From Anomaloglossus baeobatrachus (Eukaryota > Chordata > Amphibia > Anura > Aromobatidae), in NCBI RefSeq assembly GCF_048569485.1, contig NC_134353.1:424075055-424139054 (forward strand): 64,000 bases of DNA. The letters are read 5' to 3'. The translations under genes and the position numbers were made by a program. The notes beneath the pieces are model-generated. The model searched no databases. It worked only from the letters and a program-made list of their open reading frames with translations, and had not been told where the DNA came from. Positions 35,280 through 47,525 of the stretch are shown piece after piece (the first letter of the stretch is position 1; each line of letters opens with the position of its first letter).

Positions 35280-37100
35280 TGTTACGGGGGGCTGTCTGAT
35301 AATAAAACCTAAAGGAATGTCAGACAGTCAGGGTCCACCGTGCAAAGACTCTGCTGCAGACTATGGCAGAGGATAAGGGGTATATAAGTGTGCCACTGTA
35401 AAAAATAATAGCACAAGTGCAGAGTGCAATACCTCTGTTAAACTCACAGAGGAATATAATTAGAAAATAAAGCAATTCCTCCCTTACTTGGAGGGTGTGT
35501 GGAATGGTCTCTGTTAAAGATCACAGAGACAAAAGAAGTGAGTGTAAAATGGCACCTACCTAGGTCCGTTCCTCTAGTGGTGCCAGGAGACGGACAGCAG
35601 CGTAAGCCGCACAAAGCTCCTACCTGCGTTCACTCCACTAGTGTGTGAGGACACGAACCACTAGATATGGCACCTGCCTAGGTCCGCTCTTCTAGTGGTG
35701 CAAAAGAGATGGACAGCAGCGTAAGCTGCACAAAGCTCCTACCTGCGTTCGCTCCACTAGTGTGCGAGGACACGAACCACTAGATATGGCACCTGCCTAG
35801 ATCCGCTCTTCTAGTGGTGCAAAAGACACGGACAGCAGCATAAGCCGCACAAAGCTCCTACCTCTGTTCGCTCCCCTAGTGTGCGAGGATACGAACAACT
35901 GCCAGACGCAGTATAAGGATTGTTACCCTAGCAGCAACGTCCACCTACGAGTAAAATCACAAGGCCCAGCCGGAACATGTGCCTCATGCACCTGCCTATG
36001 TCCGCTCCACTAAGAGGTAAGGATACGGACTGCAGCCGAAGCTGTAAGGTATAAGAACGCTACCCTGCCGGTAGCGCTCACCTAACATAGACAGAGAGAT
36101 GCCTAGAGGGACGTGCACAGGGCGTCTACCCTCATGCATGAACCAAGAGGACTGAGCGCCGGGCGGCGTGCGTCAGGGTCTTATATAGACTCTGTGCCTC
36201 ATCCAAGATGGAGGACACCAGAGCCAATCCGCTGCCAGAATGACAGCAATGACGTCATGCTGGCCTATCACCGAGCAAAGCGTCACAAGCACATGACCAG
36301 CGACCAATCGGCATAGAAGGTGTCAGAGACATGTGACCACGTGTCACAAGCACATGACCAGTGGCCAATCAGCTTAGAAGGTGTCAGAGACATGTGACCT
36401 CGTGTCAGCGATGATGTCACCCGCACATGTGCAATGGCTCCAAGATAGGACTTAGGGGCACTTTGCACACTGCGACATCGCATTGAAAGTGACGCACATC
36501 CGGCATCGCATGCGACATCGCAGTGTGTAAAGCCTAGATGATACGATTAACGAGCGCAAAAGCGTCGTAATCGTATCATCGGTGCAGCGTCAGCGTAATT
36601 CATAATTACGCTGACGCGACGGTCCGATGTTGTTCCTCGCTCCTGCGGCAGCACACATCGCTGTGTGAGAAGCCGCAGGAGCGAGGAACATCTCCTACCG
36701 GCGTCACCGCGGCTTCCGTAGGTTATGCGGAAGGAAGGAGGTGGGCAGGATGTTTACATCCTGCTCATCTCCGCCCCTCCGCTCCGATTGGCCGCCTGCC
36801 GTGTGACGTCACAGTGACGGCGCACGACCTGCCCTCTTAACAAGGAGGCGGGTCGCCGGCCACAGGGACGTCGCACGGCAGGTGAGTGTGTGTGTGTGAA
36901 GCTGGCGTAGCGATAATTTTCGCTACGCCAGCTATCACCACATATCGCTGCTGCGACCGGGGCGGGGACTATCGCACTCGGCATCGCAGCATCGGCCTGC
37001 GATGTCGCAGTGTGCAAAGTGCCCCTTAGTCTCCAGCACTTGCACATGTGCAGTAGCAAGAAATCCGGACATAGTCTCCAGAGCCACAGCAACCGTAACA
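35280..37100 (+). mobile_element. Solo LTR, third family, with nested MITE
   Basis: Begins TGTTACGGGGGG and ends CAACCGTAACA; the 5-bp duplication GGCAC is perfect (35275-35279, 37101-37105) and the hAT array continues on both sides. Internally there is a triple repeat of about 120 bp (from about 35551, 35669 and 35788; GGCACCTGCCTAGGTCCG) and a double repeat with CACATGACCAG near 36290-36410. A MITE sits at 36455-37025. No internal retroelement region remains. Confidence 0.9.
36455..37025. mobile_element. Harbinger-type MITE in the solo LTR
   Basis: Ends GGGGCACTTTGCACACTGCG and CGCAGTGTGCAAAGTGCCCC are perfect inverted repeats, flanked by TTA (36452-36454, 37026-37028). It resembles the MITE at 26198-26777 in its CGACATCGC motifs and its GTTGTTCCTCGCTCCTGCGG core, but the outer ends differ. 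Confidence 0.92.
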
Positions 37101-37185
37101 GGCACAAGTGCTGCCACTGTTGTGGTGTCTGTGTGGCCCAATTTTTGGAAAAAAAAGAGACTCTGCTTGGAGTAACCCTTGTTTA

Positions 37186-39194
37186 GGCCTGAAACACACA
37201 TCCGTGAAACACGTGCGTGTTTGGTCCGTTTCCGTGTATACTGGAGACACGGCCAAACGTGCACCAATGTTACTATATCTCTGCGGTTACAATTGCGTTT
37301 TTGGTTATGTCCGTGAGTCCGTCTCCGTGATGCGTTTTTTGGTCCGTGTCTCACGCCAGCATGTCCGTTTTCTGCACGCAACACGCAGCACGGACCCAAT
37401 GAAAGTCAATGGGTCTGTGCGCACGTCCGAGTGACACGGACGCATCTCTGTTTGCTCCCTGTACGTTTTGTGCTTTTTTCATGTGATGTCGGTCTTTTTT
37501 CTTTTTCTGTTTCGTTCTCTCCCTCAGCCCGTCGGTCGGTCTCTCTGTCTGTCGGTCGGTCTCTCTGTCTTATCTGTCCCTCTAGCTGTCTGTCGGTCAG
37601 TTCCCCCCCCTCTCTCATACTTACCGCTCCCCGATCTCCGGCGCGGCGCTGCACTGCTGTTATAAAAACTTCGGCGGCTTATACTATTTTGAAAAAGCCG
37701 GCCGCCCATTAATCAATCTCGTATTCCCTGCTTTACCCGCCCACCGGCGCCTGTGATTGGTTGCAGTCACACACGCCCACCACGCTGAGTGACAGCTGTC
37801 TCACTGCACCCAATCACAGCAGCCGGTGGGCGTGTCTATACTGTGCAGTGAAAAAAACACACACACCCGAAAAAAATCCTTTATTAGAAATAAAAAACAC
37901 ATTATGAGATGAGTAGCGTGATCAGCTGCTGTCACTGAGGTTACCCGCGGCCACCGCTGGATCCAGCGGTGGCCGCGAGTTACCTGACTGACAGCAGCTG
38001 ATCGCGCTACTCATCTCATTAGCTGCGTGGAGGTGACCGGAGCGGCGGTGTCTTCTGCTGCTCCTGTCACCTCCATGCAGCAAAGCTGGAAGCGACGCTG
38101 GAGGTCCGTGGATTACGCCGGACATTGAGGGTTTGTCGGGGTTAATAAATTGGTAATGAGGGAATTTGTTTGTGTTTTTTATTTCTAATAAAGGATTTTT
38201 TTCGGGTGTGTGTGTTTTTTTACTGTCACTTACAGATTAATCATGGAAGGTGTCTCATAGACGCCTGACATGATTAATCTAGGACTTATTGGCAGCTATG
38301 GGCTGCCAATAACTCCTTATTACCCCGATTTGCCAACACACCAGGGTAAATCGGGAAGAGCCGGGTACAGCCCCAGAACTGTCGCATATAATGTATGCGG
38401 CAATTCTGGGCGGCTGCTGACTGATATTGTTAGGGTGGGGGGCTCCCCATAACGTGGAGCTCCCCATCCTGAGAATACCAGCCTTCAGCCGTATGGCTTT
38501 ATCTGGCTGGTATTAAAATGGGGGGGGACCGCACGCCGTTTTTTTTAATTATTTATTTATTTTTTTCACTGCACAGTATAGACACGCCCACCGGCTGCTG
38601 TGATTGGGTGCAGTGAGACAGCTGTGACTCAGCGTGGTGGGCGTGTGTGACTGCAACCAATCACAGGCGCCGGTGGGGGGAGAAAGCAGGGAATACGAGA
38701 TTGTTTAATGAGCGGCCGGCTTTTTCAAATTAGAAAAAGCCGCCGAAGCAGTGTGAACGCCGTGCAGCGCCGGTGATCGGGGAACGGTGAGTATGAGAGA
38801 GGGGGGGACACTTCAGTCACTCGGGGGATTAGCGGTCACCGGTGAATCCTTCACAGGTGACCGCTAATCAGTACACGGCACACAGACAGGGCCGCAGCAT
38901 GACTATGAAGTCGGGTGAAGTTCACCCGAGTTCATTCTCATCCCGCTACTCTGTCTTCCGACATGTAGTAACGACATTTTGCATCACACACGTACATTTC
39001 ACACGGACAACACATACACATGTCAGTTATTTCACTCACGCACACACGGACATTCCACACGCACATACGGCTAGCATACGGGATACACACGCAGGCCACA
39101 CATACCATAAAAACGGACCTAAAAAACGGAAAACGGACCCGAAAAACGGCCCGTTTTACACGGACGTGGTTTTCACGGATGTGTGGCGGAGGCC
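37186..39194. mobile_element. 2.0 kb Harbinger-type non-autonomous element
   Basis: Ends GGCCTGAAACACACATCC and GGATGTGTGGCGGAGGCC, flanked by TTA (37183-37185, 39195-39197). Long internal inverted arms lie at about 37672-37855 and 38566-38750 (CCACCGGCGCCTGTGATTGG and its complement). The middle (about 38110-38515) has ACATGATTAATCTAGG, AATAAAGGATTTTT and CTGAGAATACC segments shared with the element at 1931-3361. There is no transposase; open frames are artefacts of GC-rich text. Confidence 0.85.
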
Positions 39195-40673
39195 TTACAT
39201 TGTTTTTAAAAATGATCCAAGATGAACAGAGCTGGGATCAGGAAAGACTTAGCTACCTACCCCGGTGTCATCCTGGGGACGGTTAAGTATGGCGTATTTT
39301 TGAATGTGCTTGATGCAAATCTACCTGTGAAGTGTACAACTGGGTCACAAGTGCTGCCACTGAAGGGGTGGGTGTGTGTGGGGCCCAATTTTTGGAAAAA
39401 AGGGAGACTCCGCTTGGAGTAACCCTTGCTTGCTGTGTTTTTAAAAAGGAGCCAAGATGAACAAGTCATGTTTCAGCAAAGACTTTGCTACCTACCCCGA
39501 TGCCATCCTGGGGACGGTTAAGGATGGCGTATTTTTGAATGTGCTTGATGCAAATCTACCTGTGAAGTGTACAACTGGGGCACAAGTGCTGCCACTGAAG
39601 GGGTGGGTGTGTGTGGGGCCCAATTTTTGGAAAAAAGGGAGACTCCGCTTGGAGTAACCCTTGCTTGCTGTGTTTTTAAAAAGGAGCCAAGATGAACAAG
39701 TCATGTTTCAGCAAAGACTTTGCTACTTACCCCGATGCCATCCTGGGGACGGTTAAGGATGGCATATTTTTGAATGTGCTTGATGCAAATCTACCTTTGA
39801 AGTGTACAACTGGGGCACAAGTGCTGCCACTGAAGGGGTGGGTGTCTGTGTGGCCCAATTTTTGGAAAAAAGGGAGACTCCGCTTGGAGTAACCCTTGCT
39901 TGCAGTATTTCTAAAAATGATCCAAGATGAACAGATCTGGGATCAGCAAAGACTTAGCTACCTACCCCGGTGTCATCCTGGGGACGGTTAAGGATGGCGT
40001 ATTTTTGAATGTGCTTGATGCAAATCTACCTGTGAAGTGTACAACTAGGGCACAAGTGCTGCCACTGAAGGGGTGGGTGTGTGTGGGGCCCAATTTTTGG
40101 AAAAAAGGGAGACTCCGCTTGGAGTAACCCTTGCTTACATTGTTTTTAAAAATGATCAAAGATGAACAGAGCTGGGATCAGGAAAGACTTAGCTACCTAC
40201 CCCGGTGTCATCCTGGGGACGGTTAAGGATTGCGTAATTTTGAATGTGCTCGATGCCAATCTACCTGTGAAGTGTACAACTGGGTCCCAAGTGCTGCCAC
40301 TGAAGGGGTGGGTGTGTGTGGGGCCCAATTTTTGGAAAAAAGGGAGACTCCGCTTGGAGTAACCTTGCGGTGTTTTACATGATTTTAAAAGGGCATGCCG
40401 TGCCTATATCTGTGAGTCCTCCTCTTTTTCCTTGTCCAGCTATTTTGTTTTCGCATGAGTATATGTCCTTGTCACTTTCCCAAATGTTTGTGTTGTGTTG
40501 TGAGTTGTTTGTCACCTTTTGGACACCTTTGAGGGTGTTTTCTAGGTGTTTTATGTGTATGTTATTGCCTCCCATTGTTCCTTATGTGGTTCGCCGAACC
40601 GAACTCGAACGAGACTCCCGTTCGGCGAACTGAACTCGAGCCGAACCACGGTTCGCTCATCTCTAGTCATGAT

Positions 40674-41940
40674 ATCAATAACAATAAAATTCATAAAATT
40701 TCATAAAATCTTATAAATAATCCACAAAATCCAATTGATATCTAACAAATTAAAATAAAATCTATACTAAAATTTTGTCCATTGCAATTCATGTAGGAAT
40801 GATTAATTATAGTCAGATTTATCCAGAACATTGTTCTAAAAAGAATAAATAATAATATAACAAAAACATATAAAAATATAAAAACAAACTAATAACATTA
40901 GATTGAAAATAACTAACATCTAGCCATATGAAAATAAAAATTAAAAAAATTAACAAAATAATAAAAACAAATAAGGAAACACATGATAATTTAGTAATTA
41001 AAATGTAATAATTACATTAAATCATTCTATTTATGAATACCTCTGATGTTTCCCATTGAACCTTCTTTTTAAAACAATCATATATACGTCATCATTTATG
41101 TATTTTGGAGTGGATCTTGATATACTTGTTTGAAACCAACAATCATTTAATGTGGAACTATGGTGTTTCCGCTTTATCAATGTGCCGAATATATGCCAAA
41201 AATGTTAAAGGTGTTATAAATGACAACTGACACTAAAAAAAAAATCGCAGCTTGTGATCTATACATGTGTTCATATTGCATGTGTTACATTCTGAATCTA
41301 TATCAGTATAAATTAATCATTTACTTCCAGTGATAATTTTGTACCTTTTAAAAGTGTAATTACCATTTGTCATATTGATTGCATGAGACATATATTTATT
41401 CCATTAAACGTGAATTTTACTGGATAACATGTATATATTAAATTATTAATTATAATTCATAAATAATATCAGTATTTATCACTTAACATAATATAACATG
41501 TCAAAACTCAGGTCATAAAATTCACATTTGATCATACTCTGTCAAACATAATATTATTCCTGAGTTATTTATGAATTTTATATGAGGTCTCTACAATCAA
41601 TTCACAGTTTTAAATATACACTTGCACTCGTTCACTACAATCACTGTATGTATTTATTGTTCAATATAATCTGCTTGTACATATGTGCTTCTGTTCACGT
41701 TGATTGCACCAGATAATTTGGAGTATTTAACGGAACTAGCAGCACATGCCTGATGTTATGACTAAGGGCGCTAAGCCAGAAACACGTAAATGTTAGTTGT
41801 GCACTGTCTGTTCATGCATAAATAAAGAAACACTGTTGTTACACCCAGCTGGACTACTCTCTTCAGTGTTTGCTTCACTCCCGGGGCAGGGACGTTTTCC
41901 GAGTCTGGGTAATGACAAGGTCAGGTGGCGGTGAGCTGAA
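40674..41940. other. AT-rich region with a possible PLE 3' relic
   Basis: From 40674 to about 41720 the sequence is strongly AT-rich, with no open frame and no clear repeat ends. At about 41742-41802 GCACA and TGTGC could pair around GGGC...GCC and AGAAACACG, a decayed hammerhead-like layout. TAAATAAAGAAACACTG follows, as in PLE 3' ends. Calling the whole stretch a PLE is not justified. Confidence 0.4.
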
Positions 41941-41951
41941 ATTTCAAGTTT

Positions 41952-41983
<32 letters not shown>

Positions 41984-42259
41984 CTGATTGCAGTTTCACT
42001 CCGCTTTCACACACACATCCTATTCCAGTATCCCTCCGCTTTCACACACAAACAAACACACACACACACACACACACATATCCGATCACAGTATTACTTC
42101 ACTGTCACACACACATCTGATCACAGTACCACTCTGTTCTGTTACACAGACATCTGATTGCTGTATCACGCCACTGTCTCACACACACAAACAATCACAG
42201 TATCACTCCACTCTCACACACAACCGAATGCAGTGTTACTTTGTTCTCACACACGCACA
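41940..42259. repeat. CA microsatellite and CACA-rich minisatellite
   Basis: Pure (CA) runs near 41955-41983 and 42056-42079, joined by imperfect units of about 30 bp carrying CAGTATCACTCC and TCTGATCACAGTA. The cluster directly abuts the LTR at 42260. Confidence 0.9.
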
Positions 42260-45200
42260 TGTCACGGACGGGTGCCGCCTCCTCTGCGGCAAAGGGGCTG
42301 CTCGAGGGCGCTCGGATCCGGGATCGTGTCTTGGGCTCGAGTGGTGACCGGACTCGGGGCTCGTGCAACCACCCGTCCTCGCAACAGTGAAAAAGGGGGT
42401 TATTTACAGGGGAGTTAGTTTCTGTCTGTGACGCCACCCATGGGTTGCAGTGATGGGATGGTGGCACCGCTGCTGCCTCTTGGGGCCAGTGTCCGGAACC
42501 GATGGTGTTGGGCAGCAAGGTGGTATCCCCTCCACGGGTAGGGGGAGGTGTAGTCCCGGGGCCCAGGTGTAGGTAGGGAGCAGGGCTGGGGCGCTGTCGG
42601 CAGGTTGGACTGGGTGACACCGGTGTACTCACAATTAGGAATAATCCACCTAGAGTCTGTACTGTAAACCAAGGCCGGATGCTGGTTGCAGTTGGAGAGG
42701 TGTGCTGGTCCCGCACACTGGTTAGCAAGGTAGTGGTCCTTCCTCCTGCACTTGTGTCTTTCTGTGTGTTGATTAAACCCGCTTGGAACAGGAGAAATCC
42801 GCTCCCCTGCAGCTTTGTACACAGAGAGAGCCGTTGCCCACAAATTCTGACCCGTGGGATTTAATGGGTTCTTGGCGGACACCCTATCCCCCGCGTTGGG
42901 CTGCTGGTTTGCTCTATCTGGGCTTCTCTCTTCAGAAACAAGGCCTGGTACCTTGTCCCGCTGGTTAATTAACAAGGGTCCGGAAGCTTGCCTCATCCTA
43001 GGGTCCAGGTACCCCGCCTGTGCACGGCCTCCGGACCGGATTCCCGTTGTCTGTACCGGCGGGCTACAACCCTGACCCGGTCCACTTCAGGTTTCCCGCG
43101 ACCGGATCTCCATCGCCTGTGGCCCTACACTGCCGTCTGCCACCTAGTCGGTTCTCCCGTGGTCCAAGGGCTCCAACCCTGACCACACTGCAGACTCCTC
43201 AATGTTTGACTGTCTGCTCTCCTTCAACTCCACACTCTACTGAACCTTAACTCAACTGAACTGAAACTGACTGGTTCCCTCCCCTTGTCACCGCTAGACC
43301 CCTAGGTGGGTGTTCCTGCCCACTGGTATGTCCTGGCTGTCATAGGGGGGGGACTAGGCTTTGCGGCTGATGTTCCTGTGTGTGAGATGTGGTGTTAATT
43401 CCTAAGGAGGAGGCGATTCCTGTACCCCTTGGTGGGGGTACAGTCATCTGTGACTACCTGGTTTTGCCAGGGTGTCACACTCGCCCTTGGTAAAACACAG
43501 CCCGTCCGCGGGCTGCCGGCACCGGTGTTTATTTTTTCAGCATCTGAAGAAGGTAAAACATAAATAACATTTTAACAGTAAAAACTTCCAAACATTTCTT
43601 CCCTTTATGCGAGGCACACAGCTTAAAAGTTACGTTAACGATGACCATGTACCCTTTTTCCTTTGTCCTGCCACCCAAAACACCTATAACCACCCTCGGT
43701 GCCACCGCTAGTAACAGGTTTCACACCGTCCCAGGTTCCTGTGGGTGTCCTTGTTAGTGTCCGGGCAAAGTTCTGCACCCTGTATCACCCCAATGGGTCC
43801 CATGGAACAGGAACCCTTTAGCCTGGAGGGTAGTCACCGGTTTCTGTGGTGACTGGGCCTCGGCCGACTCCATCGCAGGCCCTTCCTCCAACCAACCTCT
43901 CCAGCGGGTGCCGCCTCCTGGCGGTGAGGTAACAAGAAGGTAGATGGGGGTTATTTACATGACCCAAGAAAGTTTTTGGGGTGGTTTTGCCAGTCCTGAA
44001 ACCATGGTCCATATTTAACGGTTAAATGGGGTAAACATTTTAAACAGCTGCAAATCAGGTTAAGTACACAGTTAATTGGCATTTGAATTTGCTTATACAT
44101 TACTATATACACAGGCATACAGGCTTCAATCACTCCCTGTATCTGAGTGGTGGCTGACCTAGGTTAGGGCGTGTAGACCTCTTAACCCTAAGTTCCCTCC
44201 TAGGCCTGGTGGGGTGAGACTAGTTGCGGATTCCCCACTCCTTGTGTTAGGTAAGGTGAGCAAAGACCGCCGGGTGCGTGGCATAGGTATAGGGGAAACT
44301 CTAGGTGTAGGTATAGGTGCAGGCCTCTCTGGTTCTGGCTCTTCCACGGGTTGTGGGAATATTAGAACAGGAACTATCACGGCCCCATTTTGCATAGGCC
44401 AATCTGCTGGGAAGTCACCTAGGACGGTGTGGATCACCTCTTTTCTTCTTTCCACATCCAGGACTGGAGTGGGCACTTCTTCCAAGACCTTTAGGGGTTC
44501 TGGGCACCTTTTCAGGTGGTCTCTTGAGATGGTAGCTGTAGTCTTTCCTTGGTCTCGACTGACGAGGTAGGTCTTTTGATTCCCAGAGTCATAGGGTTGT
44601 ATGACATAGGGGACCTTCTCCCACTGGTCATCTAATTTATGCAGTCTCCTCTTCCTCTTCAGTACCATGTCTCCCAGTACAAAGGGGGCAGCTTTTGCCT
44701 GTTTGTTGAAGTGCTGCTCTTGCTTTTTTCGGCTTTGGTTCAGATTCTCCTCTACATATTCTTGAATCTGCCTGTACTGTATCTGACGGTTGGAATTCCA
44801 GTCTGTGGTCGGGGAGATGGTCTCGGGCACCTCAGCATCCATATCCAGGTCCACTGGCAATCTCCCGGGCCTCACCCTCATGAGGTAAGCAGGCGTACAT
44901 TTGGTAGAACTGACAGGGAAGTTGTTGTACATGTCCACCAGATCAGGCAACCTCTCAGGCCACTGATTCTGCTCTTCAAGGGGTAGAGTATTGAGCAGGT
45001 TGATAACTAGATGGTTCATCTTCTCACACATCCCATTGGTTTGGGCATGGTAAGGGGTAGTACGTATCTTCCTGCATCCATACAGGCCGCACAATTCCTT
45101 GAAGATCTCCGCTTCAAAGGCAGAGCCCTGATCCGTGAGGACCCTCTCTGGATAGCCGTGCAGTCTGCAGAAGTGCATCTGGAAGACCCTTGCCGCAGTA

Positions 45201-45364
45201 CGGGCCGTTAGATCCTTAACGGGTACCACGACCATGAATCTTGAGTAGTGGTCCACTATAGTGAGGACATATGTATACCCACTCCGGCTTGGTAATAGAA
45301 AAACAACCAGCTCACCCGCCTGGAGTTCCAATGAAGATCTGGTCGGTGCATGGAAATCAGCAGA
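42260..45364 (-). mobile_element. Gypsy element, 3' half, minus strand (fossil)
   Basis: The 3' LTR is 42260-43479 (1,220 bp; on the minus strand it begins TGTGACACCCTGG and ends CGTCCGTGACA). The purine-rich AAGGGCGAG precedes it. The internal region holds an integrase frame and a long proline-rich tail. Similarity stops at 45364, where PLE sequence begins. The element is broken; its 5' half is not in this window. LTR ends group it with 15815-17043 and 20050-21201. Confidence 0.85.
43480..44158 (-). other. Non-coding internal DNA next to the gypsy 3' LTR
   Basis: Corresponds to 19446-20049 in the related plus-strand element: both contain complements of GTTCCTGTGGGTGTCC and CCTCGGTGCCACCGC. 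No gene is evident. Confidence 0.55.
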
Positions 45365-45370
45365 GCCCAC
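44159..45370 (-). pseudogene. Gypsy integrase C-terminal part with proline-rich tail (fossil)
   Basis: 403 codons. The rve integrase core shows the acidic triad: D in LTIVDHYSRFMVVVPV, D in VLTDQGSAFEAEIF and E in QTNGMCEKMN. It is followed by a GPY-like region (APFVLGDMVLKRKRRLHKLD) and a proline-rich tail (PAPIPTPRVSPIPMPRTRR). It resembles Ty3/gypsy integrases more than retroviral ones. The first residues already lie at the junction with PLE DNA, so this is part of a larger fossil polyprotein. Confidence 0.85.
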
Positions 45371-46369
45371 TGAGGTATAGGATAAGATAGGAAAATTCCA
45401 GCATCCAGAATCCAGAGTAAATTTAAAACGAAATTCTTTATTCCAATATTGTTAAAAGGTCATTCCATAAAGTATAAAACCATGTGGCAAAATCAAACAG
45501 GTACGCATTTTGGAGGGTTACCTCCTTAGTCTGAGACAACACCATTCAAGTGAGAGGCCATTAAAAAGGTCAAAGGGGAGGGGAAATATGCAAGGAAATG
45601 ACATCACATAATAAAATTAAACAACGACTGAATAAGTAAGTAGTACATGGAAAATTACTTTTACAAAACGTTTGAAATTTCATTTTTTACATTGAGCCCA
45701 TAGGGCATCCTGCTATTAAATTAATCACAAAAGAATACTCTGATCCATATCAAAGATGCATGAACCTTGACAAGAGTCACCAAAACAGAGAATGATTTAC
45801 ACAATCGACTCTATTTGTAAGTACCGTAAATCAATAAATAAAGGCTACGTGCCAAGAGATTTACAAAAATACAAAATTTGTTTTATTAAGCAATGGGACA
45901 CAGGGACACACAGTTAGTGCAATGAGTGAAAATAAAATCAATAACACACAGACAAAAAACAGGGCAGCCATGCGTGTCAGGATAAAATATCACGCCAAAG
46001 TCTTGGCTACAAGGAAGATGTAAATACTGAGAAAAAGTGATTGGAAGTGGCACAATGCAGAATATCATGGATACAATTATATTTGAATAGGTTGTACCAA
46101 AATCAACCACTAGAGGTCACACAAGGTTAGGTCACAAATTTAATACAGGATACTGCAATCCACAGCTGAACAGTATTGCAAAAATGTGGCATAAATATTA
46201 TAATAAGTATAGGAGTTTGTAATGATACATAAATAATGACCAGAATTGGTCTTTTACACTCTCAAAATTCATCACACAAAGAATCATGAACCATAAAAAT
46301 GCCAGCTGTTTCAGCAAAGAGATAATATACATGCAAAGTGCATATATGGTTGCAACCAAGTTTCATATA

Positions 46370-47299
46370 CAGTGGTACCTTGCTTAACGAGAACAATCCG
46401 TTCTGGGACTGTGCTTGTTAACCAAGTTACTCGTTAGGCAAAGCAAGATTTCCCATAGGAAATCATTGCAATGCAAACGATTCGTTCGACAACGTGTTAA
46501 ATTTCCCATCCTGGTCCCTTATTCTGTCATTCCACACATGCACAAACACACACAAACACGTACAAACACACACAAACTCACACAAACACACATGCACGCA
46601 CGCACGCACACGCACATATTACATGCTCACCTTACCTTCCGTTCTATCGCTGGTCTCCTGGGACTTGCTGTTCTCTCGTACTGGGCCGGGCTGTGTATCG
46701 CGTTACCATAACGACGAGGGAGGAACTTCCCGGCCAGAGCGCTGACATCAAAGGCAGAGCCGCTTGCCTCTGATTGGCCAGCGCGCTGCCTTTCAGTAGC
46801 AGCGACAGGAAGTTCCTCCCTCGTTGCTATGGATGCCGATAGACAGCGTGGACTGGAGTGCAGCGGCGAACTACAGGACCCAGGAGGCCGGCGATGAAAC
46901 GAAAGGTACACACATATTATGTTATATTATATGCTCACTTTACCTTCCGTTCCATCGCAGGCCTCCTGGGTCTTCTGGTTCGCCGCGAGGATGTCGCGAT
47001 GTACCCGGGAACTACAAGAACCATGAGGCCGGCGGCAGAATGGAAGGTAAAGTGAGCATAATACTGTATGTGTGTGTGTGCGTGTGTGTTTGTGTGTGTT
47101 TGTGCGTGCTTGTGTGTGTTTATGTGGACAGCAAGGCGGGTCAGAGCGCGGTGGATGTATGGAACCGGAAGTGTGTGTGGTGAGGATTTCGCTCGTACAG
47201 CAAAGCTTTCTTGTAAAGCGGGTTACAAATTTAGAGAAAGCTTTGCTTTTTAAGCGAAATTCTCGTTAACTGAGTTACTCATTAAGCGAGGTACCACTG
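46370..47299. mobile_element. Tc1/mariner-type MITE, 930 bp
   Basis: Ends CAGTGGTACCTTGCTTAACG and its near complement ending GGTACCACTG, flanked by TA (46368-46369, 47300-47301). Inside, TTACCTTCCGTTCTATCGC and a diverged second and inverted third copy (near 46630, 46940 and 47035) show internal duplication. CA-rich (46530-46620) and GT-rich (47065-47130) microsatellites lie between. No transposase. Confidence 0.88.
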
Positions 47300-47525
47300 T
47301 AGACAATTAATGATAGTTCTGCAAGGAAACAGTGAAACCAAAGGCTAGTAAAACTGTATGATATGCAGCCTCACATCCCCTATGTAGAATTGCAGACCAT
47401 TAGGTAAGCAGTAGAGAGGCATGTTGCCAGTGATCAGCAGGGGGAGATCATGCTGCACATTAAAGGAGAAAGTACTCCAGGAAGATAGAGCGACCCACCG
47501 AGGATAAACCTGACTGAACACGCTG

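Larger units (their letters stand above)
34925..40375. repeat. 228 bp tandem array, 3' side of hAT copy 2 (interrupted)
   Basis: Same unit as 17100-19110. One and a half units lie before the solo LTR at 35280, a short piece at 37101-37185, then about five units from 39195 to 40375 after the Harbinger-type element. Many units here have GGGGTGGGTGTGTGTGGGG where copy 1 has GGGGTGTCTGTGTGG, a copy-specific variant spread through the array. Confidence 0.9.
26851..40665 (+). mobile_element. Large hAT transposon, copy 2, both termini present
   Basis: Starts TAGAGTTGAGCGCGGTTCG and ends CGGTTCGCTCATCTCTA, giving imperfect terminal inverted repeats. The flanking 8-mers are GTCATCAT (26843-26850) and GTCATGAT (40666-40673), one mismatch from a perfect hAT-type 8-bp duplication. 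Inside are the 133 bp array, the BED-hAT transposase gene and the 228 bp array. It carries six later insertions; without them it would be roughly 8 kb, most of it arrays. The transposase is broken, so this copy is inactive. Confidence 0.9.

Noticed and set aside
37108-37712. Frames in the Harbinger-type element at 37186
   Set aside because: Simple-sequence translation (SLSVGRSL) with no transposase motif.
42195-42996. Two overlapping frames of 177 and 193 codons in the LTR at 42260-43479
   Set aside because: No domain, proline-rich and lying in an LTR; related LTRs do not keep them intact.
45495-45545. Hammerhead motif in the older PLE, near the gypsy junction
   Set aside because: Stem II (GGAGG/CCTCC) survives, but several core positions are changed, so it is recorded only as decayed evidence for the PLE call.
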